Source of the DNA: Streptomyces muensis
Lineage (GTDB): Bacteria; Actinomycetota; Actinomycetes; Streptomycetales; Streptomycetaceae
Length of the DNA stretch: 64,000 bases
Direction: 5' to 3'
NCBI RefSeq assembly: GCF_021474425.1
Contig: NZ_JAKEIP010000002.1
Span: forward strand, 1-64,000
Position numbers and translations under genes: made by a program. Positions 25,821 to 34,445 of the stretch are shown in pieces. Positions within the stretch are counted from its first letter, which is position 1. Each line of letters begins with the position of its first letter. The notes beneath the pieces are model-generated. The model did no database searches and was not told the origin of the DNA. It saw only the letters and a list, made by a program, of their open reading frames with translations.

Positions 25821-27355
25821 TCCCCCGCCTGCCCAGGCCACCCGGCTCACTGCGACAACGACTGATCCTCGGCGTCACCGTCCTCGCCACGGCGGCGGTT
25901 CTGACCTCCCAGGCCATCGGCTACGTGGTGCTCCGCTCCTGGTTGCTCGATCGCGTCGACCAGCAGCTGGTGGAGTTCCACCCTCCGACCCCGGCCTTCT
26001 ACGACGCCCTCCGTGGCGCTTTCCCCGCGTCGGACGAGCGTCTGGACGTACTGCCGTCGGATTTCCACGTCTATTTCTACGACTCTTCCGGGCATCGCCT
26101 GAACAACTCCCTCGGCACGGAGGCAAAGCCGGGGCCTCGGCTGACCGATCAGGCGCAGGACCTCGACCTGAGGGACGGGCACCCGGAAACCGTGTCCGCC
26201 ATCAGCGGTGACGGCCGCTGGCGGGTGTTGCTCAATCCGGGCCCGGACGGCATGAGCGCGGTGGTTGCCCTGCCGCTCGACACCGTCGACGGCGCCACCT
26301 CGAAGCTGTTGTGGCTGAACGCCGTGCTGCTCGCTGTCACGATCGCCGGCCTGCTCGCCCTGGGCCGGTGGGTGGTCAGGCTGGGGCTGCTGCCACTGAC
26401 CAGGACGGAGCGAACTGCCCAGGACATCACCGCGGGCCGGCTCGACCTGCGGCTGCCGGACACCGACCCGCGCACCGAGATCGGACGGCTCGGCCGGGTG
26501 TTGAACTCCATGCTCGACAAACTGCAGACCGCCCTGCTGGCCCGCGAGGCCTCCGAGGCACGGCTGCGCCGGTTTGTCGCGGACGCCGGGCACGAACTGC
26601 GCACTCCGCTCACCGCCATCCAGGGCTACGCCCAGCTCGCGCTGCGTCCGGAGCGGCGCCCGGAGCGTGAGCTGCGGGAGGCCAACCGGTTCATCGCGCA
26701 GAACGCGGAGCGCATGAGCCTACTCGTCGACGACCTCCAACTGCTCGCCACCCTGGATCGCGAACCCTCCTACCGCAAAGAACGGGTCGACCTGCTCTCG
26801 CTCGCGGCGGACGCGGTGAGCGCGGCCGCCGTCCACAGTCAGTCCCATCCCGTCGACCTGGGCCCGCTGCCCACTCCGGCAGATCCGGGCGGCATCGAGG
26901 AACTCGACGTGGCCGAGACCGTCGGCGACCCGCGCCGACTGGGGCAGATCCTGGAGAACCTGCTGTCCAACGCCCGCATCCACACCCCGCCGGGCACCCG
27001 GGTCCACGTACGGGTGGGCACGACAGAGACCGGACCCGGAACGGGCGGCACCGACCGGCCGGGACGCACCTCCGCCTCGCCGCCGCTCCCGGAGCGCCTC
27101 CCAGTCAGCGTGATCGAGGTGGCGGACGAAGGACCGGGCCTCGCCCCCGTCGACGCCGAGCACGTCTTCGAGCGCTTCTACCGGGCCGACCCCGCCCGTT
27201 CCCGCAGCCACGGCGGGAGCGGCCTCGGCCTCGCCATCGCCTCGGCCATCGCCCAGGGCCACGGCGGCCGTCTCGAACTCGACACCGTCCCCGGCGAGGG
27301 CTGCACCTTCCGCCTGGTCCTCCCCGCAGCCGACTTCGGGCAGGGCCGTCGATGA
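25817..27355 (+). CDS. Sensor histidine kinase (second pair)
   Basis: A 512-residue kinase with TM1 (about 15-39), an extracytoplasmic sensor with FHVYFYDSSGHRLNNSLG, TM2 (about 164-186), HAMP, H-box RFVADAGHELRTPLTAIQGY (H259) and an intact ATPase domain (SNARIHTPPGT, VADEGPGLAP, GGSGLGLAIA). The layout is the same as the kinase at 18868-20439 and the sensors align along most of their length, so the pairs are duplicates that may respond to related envelope signals. GTG start overlaps the regulator stop. Confidence 0.92.
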   Translation: MIPRLPRPPGSLRQRLILGVTVLATAAVLTSQAIGYVVLRSWLLDRVDQQLVEFHPPTPAFYDALRGAFPASDERLDVLPSDFHVYFYDSSGHRLNNSLGTEAKPGPRLTDQAQDLDLRDGHPETVSAISGDGRWRVLLNPGPDGMSAVVALPLDTVDGATSKLLWLNAVLLAVTIAGLLALGRWVVRLGLLPLTRTERTAQDITAGRLDLRLPDTDPRTEIGRLGRVLNSMLDKLQTALLAREASEARLRRFVADAGHELRTPLTAIQGYAQLALRPERRPERELREANRFIAQNAERMSLLVDDLQLLATLDREPSYRKERVDLLSLAADAVSAAAVHSQSHPVDLGPLPTPADPGGIEELDVAETVGDPRRLGQILENLLSNARIHTPPGTRVHVRVGTTETGPGTGGTDRPGRTSASPPLPERLPVSVIEVADEGPGLAPVDAEHVFERFYRADPARSRSHGGSGLGLAIASAIAQGHGGRLELDTVPGEGCTFRLVLPAADFGQGRR

Positions 27356-27636
27356 GTCTGTGTCTTCGGCTGCCAGAGGCGATGCGCGCTGCTCGCGTCG
27401 GTACGGGCGTCCGACGTTCCGACAGACCGTCGGCCGCGCCGCGTCATGGCTGCGCCGAGGGTTGTCAGGCGCCGGCGGCGGGTGGCTCCGGGCGGGTCCG
27501 CCGTCGGCTGGGCTCCTGCCGCCGGGGCTGGTGCAGAGCTCTCGTCCTTGGTCGCGGCCTGATCGACGCGCGGGTAGCGCGGCAGCAGGAAGATCAGCAG
27601 GAGAGCGCGTTGTACGTGACCTGCGGAATCGACCGG

Positions 27637-28250
27637 GCTGAGTGGCGGTGAACAGCAGGACATGCCGGTCGGAGAACGCCTCGACAACGCGTGACCAGCT
27701 GGGCGCCGGTGCATGATGGGCCTCGTCGACCATGAGGTGGCTGAATGCAGCCAGCAGTACCTCGCGAGCCTCCGGCTCGCAGGCCTGCAGGGCGTGCGGC
27801 GTCGCGACCACCACATTGCAGGCAGCAGCGAATGCCGCCGCCTCGGCAGCGTCATGGAAACCGTGCAGGAGTTTGCCCACCACCGGCCGCATCACGCTCG
27901 GAGTGACAATCTGGTGGGTGTGCAGGATGCCGAGCGACTCGAATTTCGCCGCGATCTGGTCACGCAGCGCGGCGGTCGGCACCAGCACCAGCAGACGCTC
28001 GGGGCGGGTGGCCCACGAGCAGCGCGAGCATCGTCTCCGTTTTACCCGTCCCCGTAGGCATCACCACGATCCCCGGTGCAGTCACCCCGGAGGCCCAGTA
28101 GCCGATCTCCGAGTGCAGGGCGCCGATCTGCGGACGTCGCAGCGCGTGCGGTTCGGCGTGGTCGCGGAACCCGATACGGTCAACGAACGAGTCCAGCACC
28201 GCCTGCGGTGAGCGAAGCGCGCTGTCGCCAATCCACCCCACACGTCCGCC
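27637..28250 (-). pseudogene. DEAD/DEAH helicase fragment with frameshift
   Basis: Leftward remnant of a superfamily 2 helicase. The first part carries [18 protein letters not shown] and Walker A VVMPTGTGKTETML (about 28061-28038). A one-base shift in the CCC run at 28012-28014 moves reading to LVPTAALRDQIAAKF, VVATPHALQ, Walker B VDEAHHAPAPSW and motif III-like LLFTATQ near 27640, where homology stops. Both ends are truncated and the helicase C-terminal domain is absent. The single-base indel could also be a sequence error, but the truncations stand. Confidence 0.7.
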
Positions 28251-28254
28251 CGTT

Positions 28255-28985
28255 CTGACGGTGGGTATGACGGCCTCGCTGCGCCGGCTCCAGACCGACC
28301 ACATCGACCTCTACCAGGTGCACCGGCCCTCACCCGACACCGACATCGAGGAGACCCTGGGCGCCCTGACTGACCTGGTGCGCCAAGGCAAAGTGCGCTA
28401 CATCGGTTCCTCCACCTTTCCCGGCAGTCAGATCGTCGAAGCCCAATGGGCCGCCCACGACCGTCGTCTGGAACGGTTCGTGTGCGAGCAGGCCCCGTAC
28501 TCCATCCTCGTGCGCGGTATCGAGGCCGACGTACTGCCCACCGCGGCCCGGCACGGCATGGGAGTGATCACCTACAGTCCGCTCGCCAGCGGCTGGCTCT
28601 CCGGCCGCTGGCGCCAGAACGCCCCCCTGCCCACCCAGTCCGCGGTCCGCGAGCGCTTCGTCGACCGCTTCGACATGTCCCTGCCCGTCAACCAGCGAAA
28701 GCTGGAGGCCGCGAAGCCCTCGCCCGTGTCGCCAAGGACAACGGGACGACGCTCATCGAGATGGCCGTCGCGTTCGCCCTCAACCACCCCGCGGTCAGCG
28801 CGGTTCTGATCGGACCACGCACCCTGGGCCATCTGGAGACAGAGTTGTCGGCGGCCGAAGTGGCCCTGAACCCGGATGTTCTGGATCGGATCGACGCCAT
28901 CGTCACGCCAGGCACGGTCATCAACCCGGCCGACATGAGCTTCACCGACCCCGCCCTGGAACCGGCCGCTCGCCGACGCCGACCG
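28255..28985 (+). pseudogene. Aldo-keto reductase fragment
   Basis: The reading from 28261 gives [59 protein letters not shown] and [17 protein letters not shown], typical of the YajO/AKR branch. One base appears missing near 28713 (KLEAA then [20 protein letters not shown] in the next frame). The remainder runs to GTVINPADMSFTDPALEPAARRR. The first 110 or so residues, including the catalytic Asp-Tyr-Lys region, are absent and the stop is lost. Non-functional remnant. Confidence 0.75.
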
Positions 28986-29029
28986 CTTGCCCGAGTCGGG
29001 TACGGCAGCACGGTCCGAGCCCTGGTCGC

Positions 29030-29350
29030 CTGCCGGACTTCACGCTCCCGGCCGGACAGATCATGGCCTCCGACTGGCGCCGACTGTTCGCCCGCAAACC
29101 GCGTACCTCTGGGGCAACGGCGAGGCTCACGTGGACTACACCGCCTGAGACGACAACGCTCGGTACGCCGTCGAGGCGGTCCTCAACGAGAAGCCGACCG
29201 GTCGTGTCCTTGCGGTCGCCGGCGACAGCCTCAACTTCTACGACTTCGTCGAGGTTTACGAGAACGGCACCGGTCAGAAACTGCGCAATGAGCTGCGGGC
29301 TTCGTTGGAGAACCTGGACCGGCGCATTGCCGAGGTCGTGGAGGACCTTG
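29030..29350 (+). pseudogene. NmrA-like/SDR NAD(P)-binding protein fragment
   Basis: C-terminal scrap reading PAGQIMASDWRRLFARK, a frameshift near 29098, then TAYLWGNGEAHVDYTA, an in-frame TGA, DDNARYAVEAVLNEKPTGRVL, AVAGDSLNFYDFVEVYEN and GTGQKLRNELRASLENLDRR. The arrangement matches the substrate-side half of NmrA-like atypical SDRs. No cofactor-binding N-terminus is present upstream. Confidence 0.6.
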
Positions 29351-29405
29351 GGCGGCTTCGTACTCGAACACTCGGCTCAGGCGCTTCCCTGCGGGCAAAG
29401 ATGCC

Positions 29406-29588
29406 GGAACCGTCGCGACTGGTCTCGGCCGCCTTGATACGCGTGTCGACCTGGGCGGCGCTGAGCGCGAAGCTGGCGCTGCCGCACATGCCGAGCACGC
29501 GGACGCGCTCGCCGTCCACGAACTCACGGGTGCCGAGGTAGTCGACGCCTGCGTGGAAGTCCTCGACGTCGGCCCGCGCAGGCGCCCC
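29406..29588 (-). pseudogene. Alpha/beta hydrolase fragment
   Basis: A leftward 61-codon scrap reads DVEDFHAGVDYLGTREFVD, GERVRVLGMCGSASFALSAA and QVDTRIKAAETS, matching the nucleophile region (GxCGSxxFAL) of dienelactone-hydrolase-like/YcjY-type hydrolases. Flanks on both sides do not continue the fold. Confidence 0.6.
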
Positions 29589-29689
29589 CAGACCGCCCAT
29601 GACCAGCACACCGATGCGCCTTATTAACCTCGCCCCGCAGGTAGTCGCCGTCAAAGCGGCCATTCCCACAGCCAAACGACACTTTGAGG

Positions 29690-29855
29690 CGGTAACCGGA
29701 AGCGGCACTTGGCCGTGGACATGCGCGGCATGCCGCTCGCCCTCATGGTCACAAGGCCTGGCCGCGCGACAGCAACTCCGCACGCGACCAGCTCTTCCGC
29801 CTCCGCCTCACACATCCCGAACTCAACGCGGCCTGGGCGGACTCTGCCTAGGGCG
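29690..29855 (+). pseudogene. IS5-type transposase fragment
   Basis: The + strand encodes RKRHLAVDMRGMPLALMVT and, after a frameshift, ARDQLFRLRLTHPELNAAWADSA followed by a stop. This is the central DDE region of IS5-group transposases. Only about 50 codons remain. Confidence 0.6.
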
Positions 29856-29859
29856 GAAC

Positions 29860-30360
29860 CCTCGATCACCTCAGCCAGGGCCCGCCGCAGCACCCCGAGG
29901 AGGACGACCAGGACGCAAGAGTGCGCCTGCCCGAGTCGGACCTTGGGGTGGACGCCGTACGCCCACACGAAGACGTAGTCCCGGTCCGACGGGTCTCACT
30001 GCTGGAAGGCCGTGTGGTCGTCGCTGCACTGCGTCGTCAGCCGAGTCACTGTCGCGGGCGACAGGCCAGCCGCGGAGCCGAGGAACGGCTCCAGTGCGGG
30101 CACGAAATCCCCGGAGGACAGGCCGTGCAGGTAGAGGAGCGGCAGGACTTCGGAGATCTTCGGGGACTTTCGACACCACGGCGCCAGGATCTTGGAGGAG
30201 AACCGCTTGCGCTCACCGGTCTCGTCGTCCACGCGGCGATCGTTGCCCCGCGGCGCGGTGACCTCGACCGAGCCGGCCGCAGTGACCACGGTCCTGGGCC
30301 GGTGATGGCCGTTGCGGACTACGAGGTGATGCCCATGCTCGTCCCGCAATCCAGCCAGTC
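29860..30360 (-). pseudogene. IS256 (mutator) transposase fragment
   Basis: The leftward reading gives LRDEHGHHLVVRNGHHRPRT, VVTAAGSVEVTAPRGNDRRV, FSSKILAPWCRKSPKISEVL and PLLYLHGLSSGDFVPALEPF. These are hallmark N-terminal blocks of actinobacterial IS256 transposases. After a stop near 29996 the next frame continues with VWAYGVHPKVRLGQAHSCVL, the first-Asp region with the Asp replaced by Tyr. The catalytic remainder is missing. Confidence 0.75.
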
Positions 30361-30484
30361 GGAGGAGCGGGTGCCTTCGGCCGGTGTTTCGCCGTGTTTC
30401 GGGCTCGGGCGAAACACCTATCGCCGGCCGGTCGCGGGGCGCCACCGTCTGTGCCGTACGCAGGAACCCAACGGGAGGCAGGCT

Positions 30485-31366
30485 ATGCGTAGGGAGAGAG
30501 CTACTCGGACAGGTCTGGCGGCGTTAATGGTGGCCGTGGCCGGACTGACTGTGTCGAGTACGCCTGCGACCGGGCAGGAGGCCACGGCCCGGCCAGCGGC
30601 GGCGCCGGAGGGCTGTGACGAGACCGGGTCCGACTGGGACGAGGCCGATATCGCTCCGGGTGACACGCGGTGGAATCCGAAGACGAAGAACACCTGGACG
30701 CAGATGCGGCAGAAGCACGTCCTGCGCGAGGACACCGGCCTCAGGGCAACCACCTACAAGAAGGGAACCTATGTCTACCTGTACGACATGAAGAGCAACC
30801 AGGTCTGCAGGAGTCTGGTCAACCCGCTGCCGGACGGGTGGCGGTTTCCTCTTCTGACCGGGTACCTCGACAACCGCAACACGTCGATCCAGGCGTGCAT
30901 CAAGGAGCCGGGCAGGGCGTCCAAGTGCGGGGAGTGGAACCGAGAGGATGCCGGAGGGCACCGGCAGTGGGACTTCGACGGCCTGGAGCGGCTGGACCGG
31001 AACATCGATCCGAACGCGACGGTCAGCTACGACGACCACGAGGATTCCGAGGGCGGCAGGATACGCCCGCACAAGTACGGCGTCTCCTACAACCACGGCA
31101 CGCGTGCCGACCTGATGCTGAACGGCTCCTACGGGATGACGTACGCGGCGTTCACGTCCAGGAGCAAGAACGTCAAGGTGCGGCTGGACAGCGACAAGTA
31201 CGGCAAGGGCGAGTGGCGCAAGCCCGGAGAGCAGGTCGGCGAACACACCTGGGTCGGGTACACGGGCATCCTCTACAACGACCACGACCGCCTGCGGATC
31301 GTCGTCAAGGGCGTCCATGAAAAGCCCAAGTACGGGAAGTGGTTCAACGGAACCGGCGTTGGCTGA
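30485..31366 (+). CDS. Secreted protein of unknown function with a TTA codon
   Basis: A 293-residue protein with a clear Sec signal (MRRERATRTGLAALMVAVAG, cleavage near ATGQEA) and a hydrophilic mature part rich in Lys, Asp, Asn and Tyr. Four cysteines are visible (CDETG, CRSL, CIKE, CGEW), possibly two disulfides. GGGAGG at 30473-30478 supports ATG 30485. Codon 14 (30524-30526) is TTA, a rare leucine codon read by the bldA tRNA in Streptomyces, so translation is probably developmentally gated. I do not recognise a domain. It is intact although surrounded by gene remnants. Confidence 0.75.
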   Translation: MRRERATRTGLAALMVAVAGLTVSSTPATGQEATARPAAAPEGCDETGSDWDEADIAPGDTRWNPKTKNTWTQMRQKHVLREDTGLRATTYKKGTYVYLYDMKSNQVCRSLVNPLPDGWRFPLLTGYLDNRNTSIQACIKEPGRASKCGEWNREDAGGHRQWDFDGLERLDRNIDPNATVSYDDHEDSEGGRIRPHKYGVSYNHGTRADLMLNGSYGMTYAAFTSRSKNVKVRLDSDKYGKGEWRKPGEQVGEHTWVGYTGILYNDHDRLRIVVKGVHEKPKYGKWFNGTGVG

Positions 31367-31612
31367 CCCCCGGCGGCATCCTCCGCTCGAGAGGGTCGCG
31401 GGACACAGCCCCTCGGGGAGACCCATCTGCAGTGAACGCGGTGGCGGTGTACGAGTCCTGGCCACCGCGGCGGATGGTCCGGGTCCATGGCGGCTGGTGG
31501 AGTCTGGTTTCGCGGTACGCGGTCGGCCAGCACCCGGCGCGGGCGACCAAGATCCCTCCTGATGCCAGAAGCCGTCCGACAGTCGACTCAGCGATGGGCC
31601 GGCGCCATGTAG

Positions 31613-31885
31613 GAAGGGAGCGACCGCTTCAACGGCAAGGTCACCATCACCGCGGGGAGTTCGACGATCAGCAACTGGACCGCGACCGTCACCGTGACCT
31701 CCCCGCAGAAGATCTCCGCGACCTGGAACGGCACCCCCGGCTGGGACAGCAGCGGAAACGTCATGACGATGAAGCCGAACGGCAACGGCGGCTTGGTTGT
31801 TGGAGCGTCGACGAGCTTCGGCTTCACGGTCATGAAGAACGGCGCCAGCACCACCCCGGCGATCGGCGCCCGCACCGCGTCCTGA
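31613..31885 (+). pseudogene. Carbohydrate-binding module (CBM2-like) C-terminal fragment
   Basis: The reading FNGKVTITAGSSTISNWTAT, VTVTSPQKISATWNGTPGWD, NVMTMKPNGNGGLVVGASTS and FGFTVMKNG matches the C-terminal portion of a family 2 cellulose/chitin-binding module. A TAG stands immediately upstream in frame (31610-31612), with no start codon or catalytic domain before it. It is the tail of a lost secreted glycoside hydrolase. The 31367-31612 stretch shows nothing recognisable. Confidence 0.65.
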
Positions 31886-31957
31886 CCGGCTCCGGGTCGA
31901 TGTCCGGCGCGGCGCACGGTCCGCCCGCGCCGGACACACCCGTCGCCCAGCCGCTGC

Positions 31958-32692
31958 TCAGCCGACCCGCAGGGTCTTCTTGGCCAGTTCGTACGCCGGC
32001 AGCATCGCCCGGTGCTCGTCGGTGTCCATCCCGCCGAGGTGGATGACGACCGGGCCCTTCCCGGTGGTGACGGCGAGCGCGGTCTCCTCCTTGGTCTCCT
32101 CCAGGAGTTCGCTGGTGACGAGGTACTTCACCTCGGCTCCGGTGGTGCCGCCGCCCGCCTTGAACGCGCTGTACTTCGCCTCGCTCACGCCGGTCTCGTC
32201 CGCCAGGAAGGCCTCCAGCACGCCGCGCGCGTCGTCGGAGCCCGGCTCGCCCGTCCAGATGCGCAGGAAGCCGATGTTCCCGGCCGGCTTGGCGTCCACC
32301 TCGCAGGCTGCCGTGACCGGCCCCTGGTGGAGGAGCGCGTCGGCGATCTCCTGGGACAGCTCGTCATCCCCGGCGTCGGCGGAGCCGTCACCGCTGCCGG
32401 CCGACTCGTCCTTGCCCGTGCCGGCGTCGACGGCCTCCGCCTTCCAGTCCTGGGCGATGTCGAAGGTGACGGGGAGTTCGCAGGCCGATCCGGCGGCGCC
32501 GATCGTCCCCCCGCTCTTCACCGCTGTGTCACCGTCACCGGCCGCCTCCGCCGACGCCGTGGCGGAAGTCGACGCCGAACCCGCCGACGCCTTCGTGTCG
32601 TCCTCGGACGCCCCCGCACAGCCCGCCAGCACTCCGGCCAGCACCGCCACCTGGGCCAGCCGACGCCGTGCCCGTCCTGCCCCCACCGACAT
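31958..32692 (-). CDS. Putative lipoprotein of unknown function
   Basis: A 244-residue lipoprotein: signal peptide with lipobox LAGVLAGC, then a Ser/Ala/Thr/Asp-rich linker (about 27-65), and a compact domain starting CELPVTFDIAQDWKAEAVD. GGGGAGAG lies eleven bases before ATG 32692. The domain resembles small actinobacterial surface lipoproteins but I do not recognise a named family. It is divergent from the mycothiol-dependent enzyme gene. Confidence 0.75.
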   Translation of the reverse strand: MSVGAGRARRRLAQVAVLAGVLAGCAGASEDDTKASAGSASTSATASAEAAGDGDTAVKSGGTIGAAGSACELPVTFDIAQDWKAEAVDAGTGKDESAGSGDGSADAGDDELSQEIADALLHQGPVTAACEVDAKPAGNIGFLRIWTGEPGSDDARGVLEAFLADETGVSEAKYSAFKAGGGTTGAEVKYLVTSELLEETKEETALAVTTGKGPVVIHLGGMDTDEHRAMLPAYELAKKTLRVG

Positions 32693-32819
32693 GGTGTTCT
32701 CTCCCCACCCTGTACCGCACACTGATCTTGTTCAGGCGGCACACAGTATCCGAGACCACCGACAAGGCGGATCCCATATCTCCGTCGGACGGATCCCGGC
32801 CCTCGGGCATCATGAACCG

Positions 32820-33611
32820 ATGACCTCGCTGAGCTTCGAGCGCTACTGCGACGAGATCGTCTCCCAGACCGAACTGCTCACCGCCCAGGTGCGCGGCGCG
32901 GACATGACCGCCCCGGTTGCCTCCTGCCCCGGCTGGAACCTGGGCCACCTGCTGCGGCACGTGGGCGGCGACCACCGGTGGGCGGAGGAGGTCGTACGGA
33001 CCCGCGCGGCCGGCCCGATCGCCGACGACCTGGTGAACGACCCGACCGCGTACGCCCACGAGGACGCGGCTTCCCTGATCCCGTGGCTGGTCGAGGGCGC
33101 GGCCCGGCTGAGCTCCACCCTCCGTGCCGCCGGTGCCGAGGCACTGGCGTGGAACCCGTCCGCCGACCGGTCGGCGCCGGTGGTGTTCTGGGCGCGTCGC
33201 ATGACCTACGAGACCGCCGTGCACCGCGCCGACGCGGCCCTCACGGCCGGATCGGACTTCGCGCTGGACGGCGACCTCGCCGTCGACGCGGTCCAGGAAT
33301 GGCTGGAGTTCTCGACCTTCCCCGAGGCGTTCGAGCCCCGGCCGGACCTGCCCGACCTCCTCGGCCCGGACCGCACGCTCCACTTCGGCGCGACCGACGC
33401 CGGGGAGTGGCTCGTCGACCTCACCGGCGAGCGCCCCCGCTGGCGGCCGGGCGCGGACGGCGCCACCGCTGTCGCGCGGGGCCCGGTGACCGAGCTCCTC
33501 CTGTACTTCTACAAGCGGCCGACGAGCGCCGTCGAGACCAAGGGCGACACCGCCCTTCTCGACCTCTGGCGCACCCGCTCCGGCTTCTGGCTGGAGGCGC
33601 CGCAGGACTGA
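32820..33611 (+). CDS. Maleylpyruvate isomerase/mycothiol-dependent (DinB-like) family protein
   Basis: A 263-residue protein with the MDMPI N-terminal helical bundle: ERYCDEIVSQTELL, then SCPGWNLGHLLRHVGGDHRW, which carries a candidate metal-binding His, and the later MTYETAVHRADAA His. Members use mycothiol as cofactor in isomerase or transferase reactions, or serve in detoxification. The C-terminal half is the usual MDMPI C domain. Convergent with the F420/NADP reductase-like gene one base away. Substrate unknown. Confidence 0.82.
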   Translation: MTSLSFERYCDEIVSQTELLTAQVRGADMTAPVASCPGWNLGHLLRHVGGDHRWAEEVVRTRAAGPIADDLVNDPTAYAHEDAASLIPWLVEGAARLSSTLRAAGAEALAWNPSADRSAPVVFWARRMTYETAVHRADAALTAGSDFALDGDLAVDAVQEWLEFSTFPEAFEPRPDLPDLLGPDRTLHFGATDAGEWLVDLTGERPRWRPGADGATAVARGPVTELLLYFYKRPTSAVETKGDTALLDLWRTRSGFWLEAPQD

Positions 33612-33612
33612 C

Positions 33613-34239
33613 CTAGCCGACGGCCCGGGGCACCACCTTGATGTTGAACGTATGGGCGCCCAGCCCGCCCGCGATGCCCATGAACAGCAACGCGAAGTGC
33701 TCCTGCCCGCGTGCGCTGGTGATGCCCCCGATGTCCAGCTGGGACGACGGCGGCCAGCCCAGGTCGGTGAGCAGCCGGCCGGTGAGCTGTTTGGCCGCGG
33801 CGTCGTCGCCCGAGAGGAAGACGGTGCTCGGCCCTTCGAGACTGTCCGGGGCGATCATCGCGGTCGAGTCCATCGTGCACAGCGTCTTGACGACGGGTGT
33901 CAGCGGGAAAGCCCGCTGGATCTGTTCCGCCAGGCTGCTGTTGGGGTGCGAGAGCTCGGTGTAGTCGTCGGTGAGGCCGACGCCGACGTCGATGAGCACC
34001 TTGTCGGCCAGGGCCGACGCCCCGATGGAGCGCAGCAGGTCCACGGACACGTTCCCCGGGGTCGCGTTCACGAGTACCTCGGCGTGCGCCGTCGTCTCGC
34101 TCAGGTCAGCCACGGGGAGACCCAGATCCGTTCGTTCCTTCGGTGAACGGGAACCGAGCAGGGCGTCGTGTCCTGCGGCTCGCCAGCCCTGCGCGAGCGC
34201 TCGTGCGACGTTGCCGGTGCCGAATAGTCCTATACGCAT
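33613..34239 (-). CDS. NADPH/F420-dependent oxidoreductase-like NAD(P)-binding protein
   Basis: A 208-residue protein with a Rossmann N-terminus (MRIGLFGTGNVARALAQGW, followed by LLGSRSP), as in F420:NADP oxidoreductases and ProC-like proteins. The middle has LVNATPGNV and KVLIDVGVGL blocks, and a helical C-terminus. The SRSP after strand 2 favours NADP. Role probably hydride transfer between cofactors or a small-molecule reductase. Start supported by the glycine-rich fold beginning at residue 3. Confidence 0.8.
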   Translation of the reverse strand: MRIGLFGTGNVARALAQGWRAAGHDALLGSRSPKERTDLGLPVADLSETTAHAEVLVNATPGNVSVDLLRSIGASALADKVLIDVGVGLTDDYTELSHPNSSLAEQIQRAFPLTPVVKTLCTMDSTAMIAPDSLEGPSTVFLSGDDAAAKQLTGRLLTDLGWPPSSQLDIGGITSARGQEHFALLFMGIAGGLGAHTFNIKVVPRAVG

Positions 34240-34445
34240 GGCTCGACGCTAGGCGGGGCGACGGCTCCGGCGAATCGGGCCGCGGGCTCAGAGGGGCCGG
34301 CACCAAGGTCGTAGTCCTGTGGCCCCGGGCAGGTCCCGGTCCGGCGCCGGTTTTGCCGAACCGGCAAGGCTGTTTGTCGTCGCCCGGAGCCTGCCGCAGG
34401 CTTCTTCAGCGTGAACACCACCACACCTGCGCACCGGGAGACGCC

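Noticed and set aside
27560-27636. Minus-strand LLIFLLPRYPRVDQAATKDE as the tail of a lost membrane protein
   Set aside because: The hydrophobic stretch is only about seven residues and the flanks do not extend it; possible, but not supportable.
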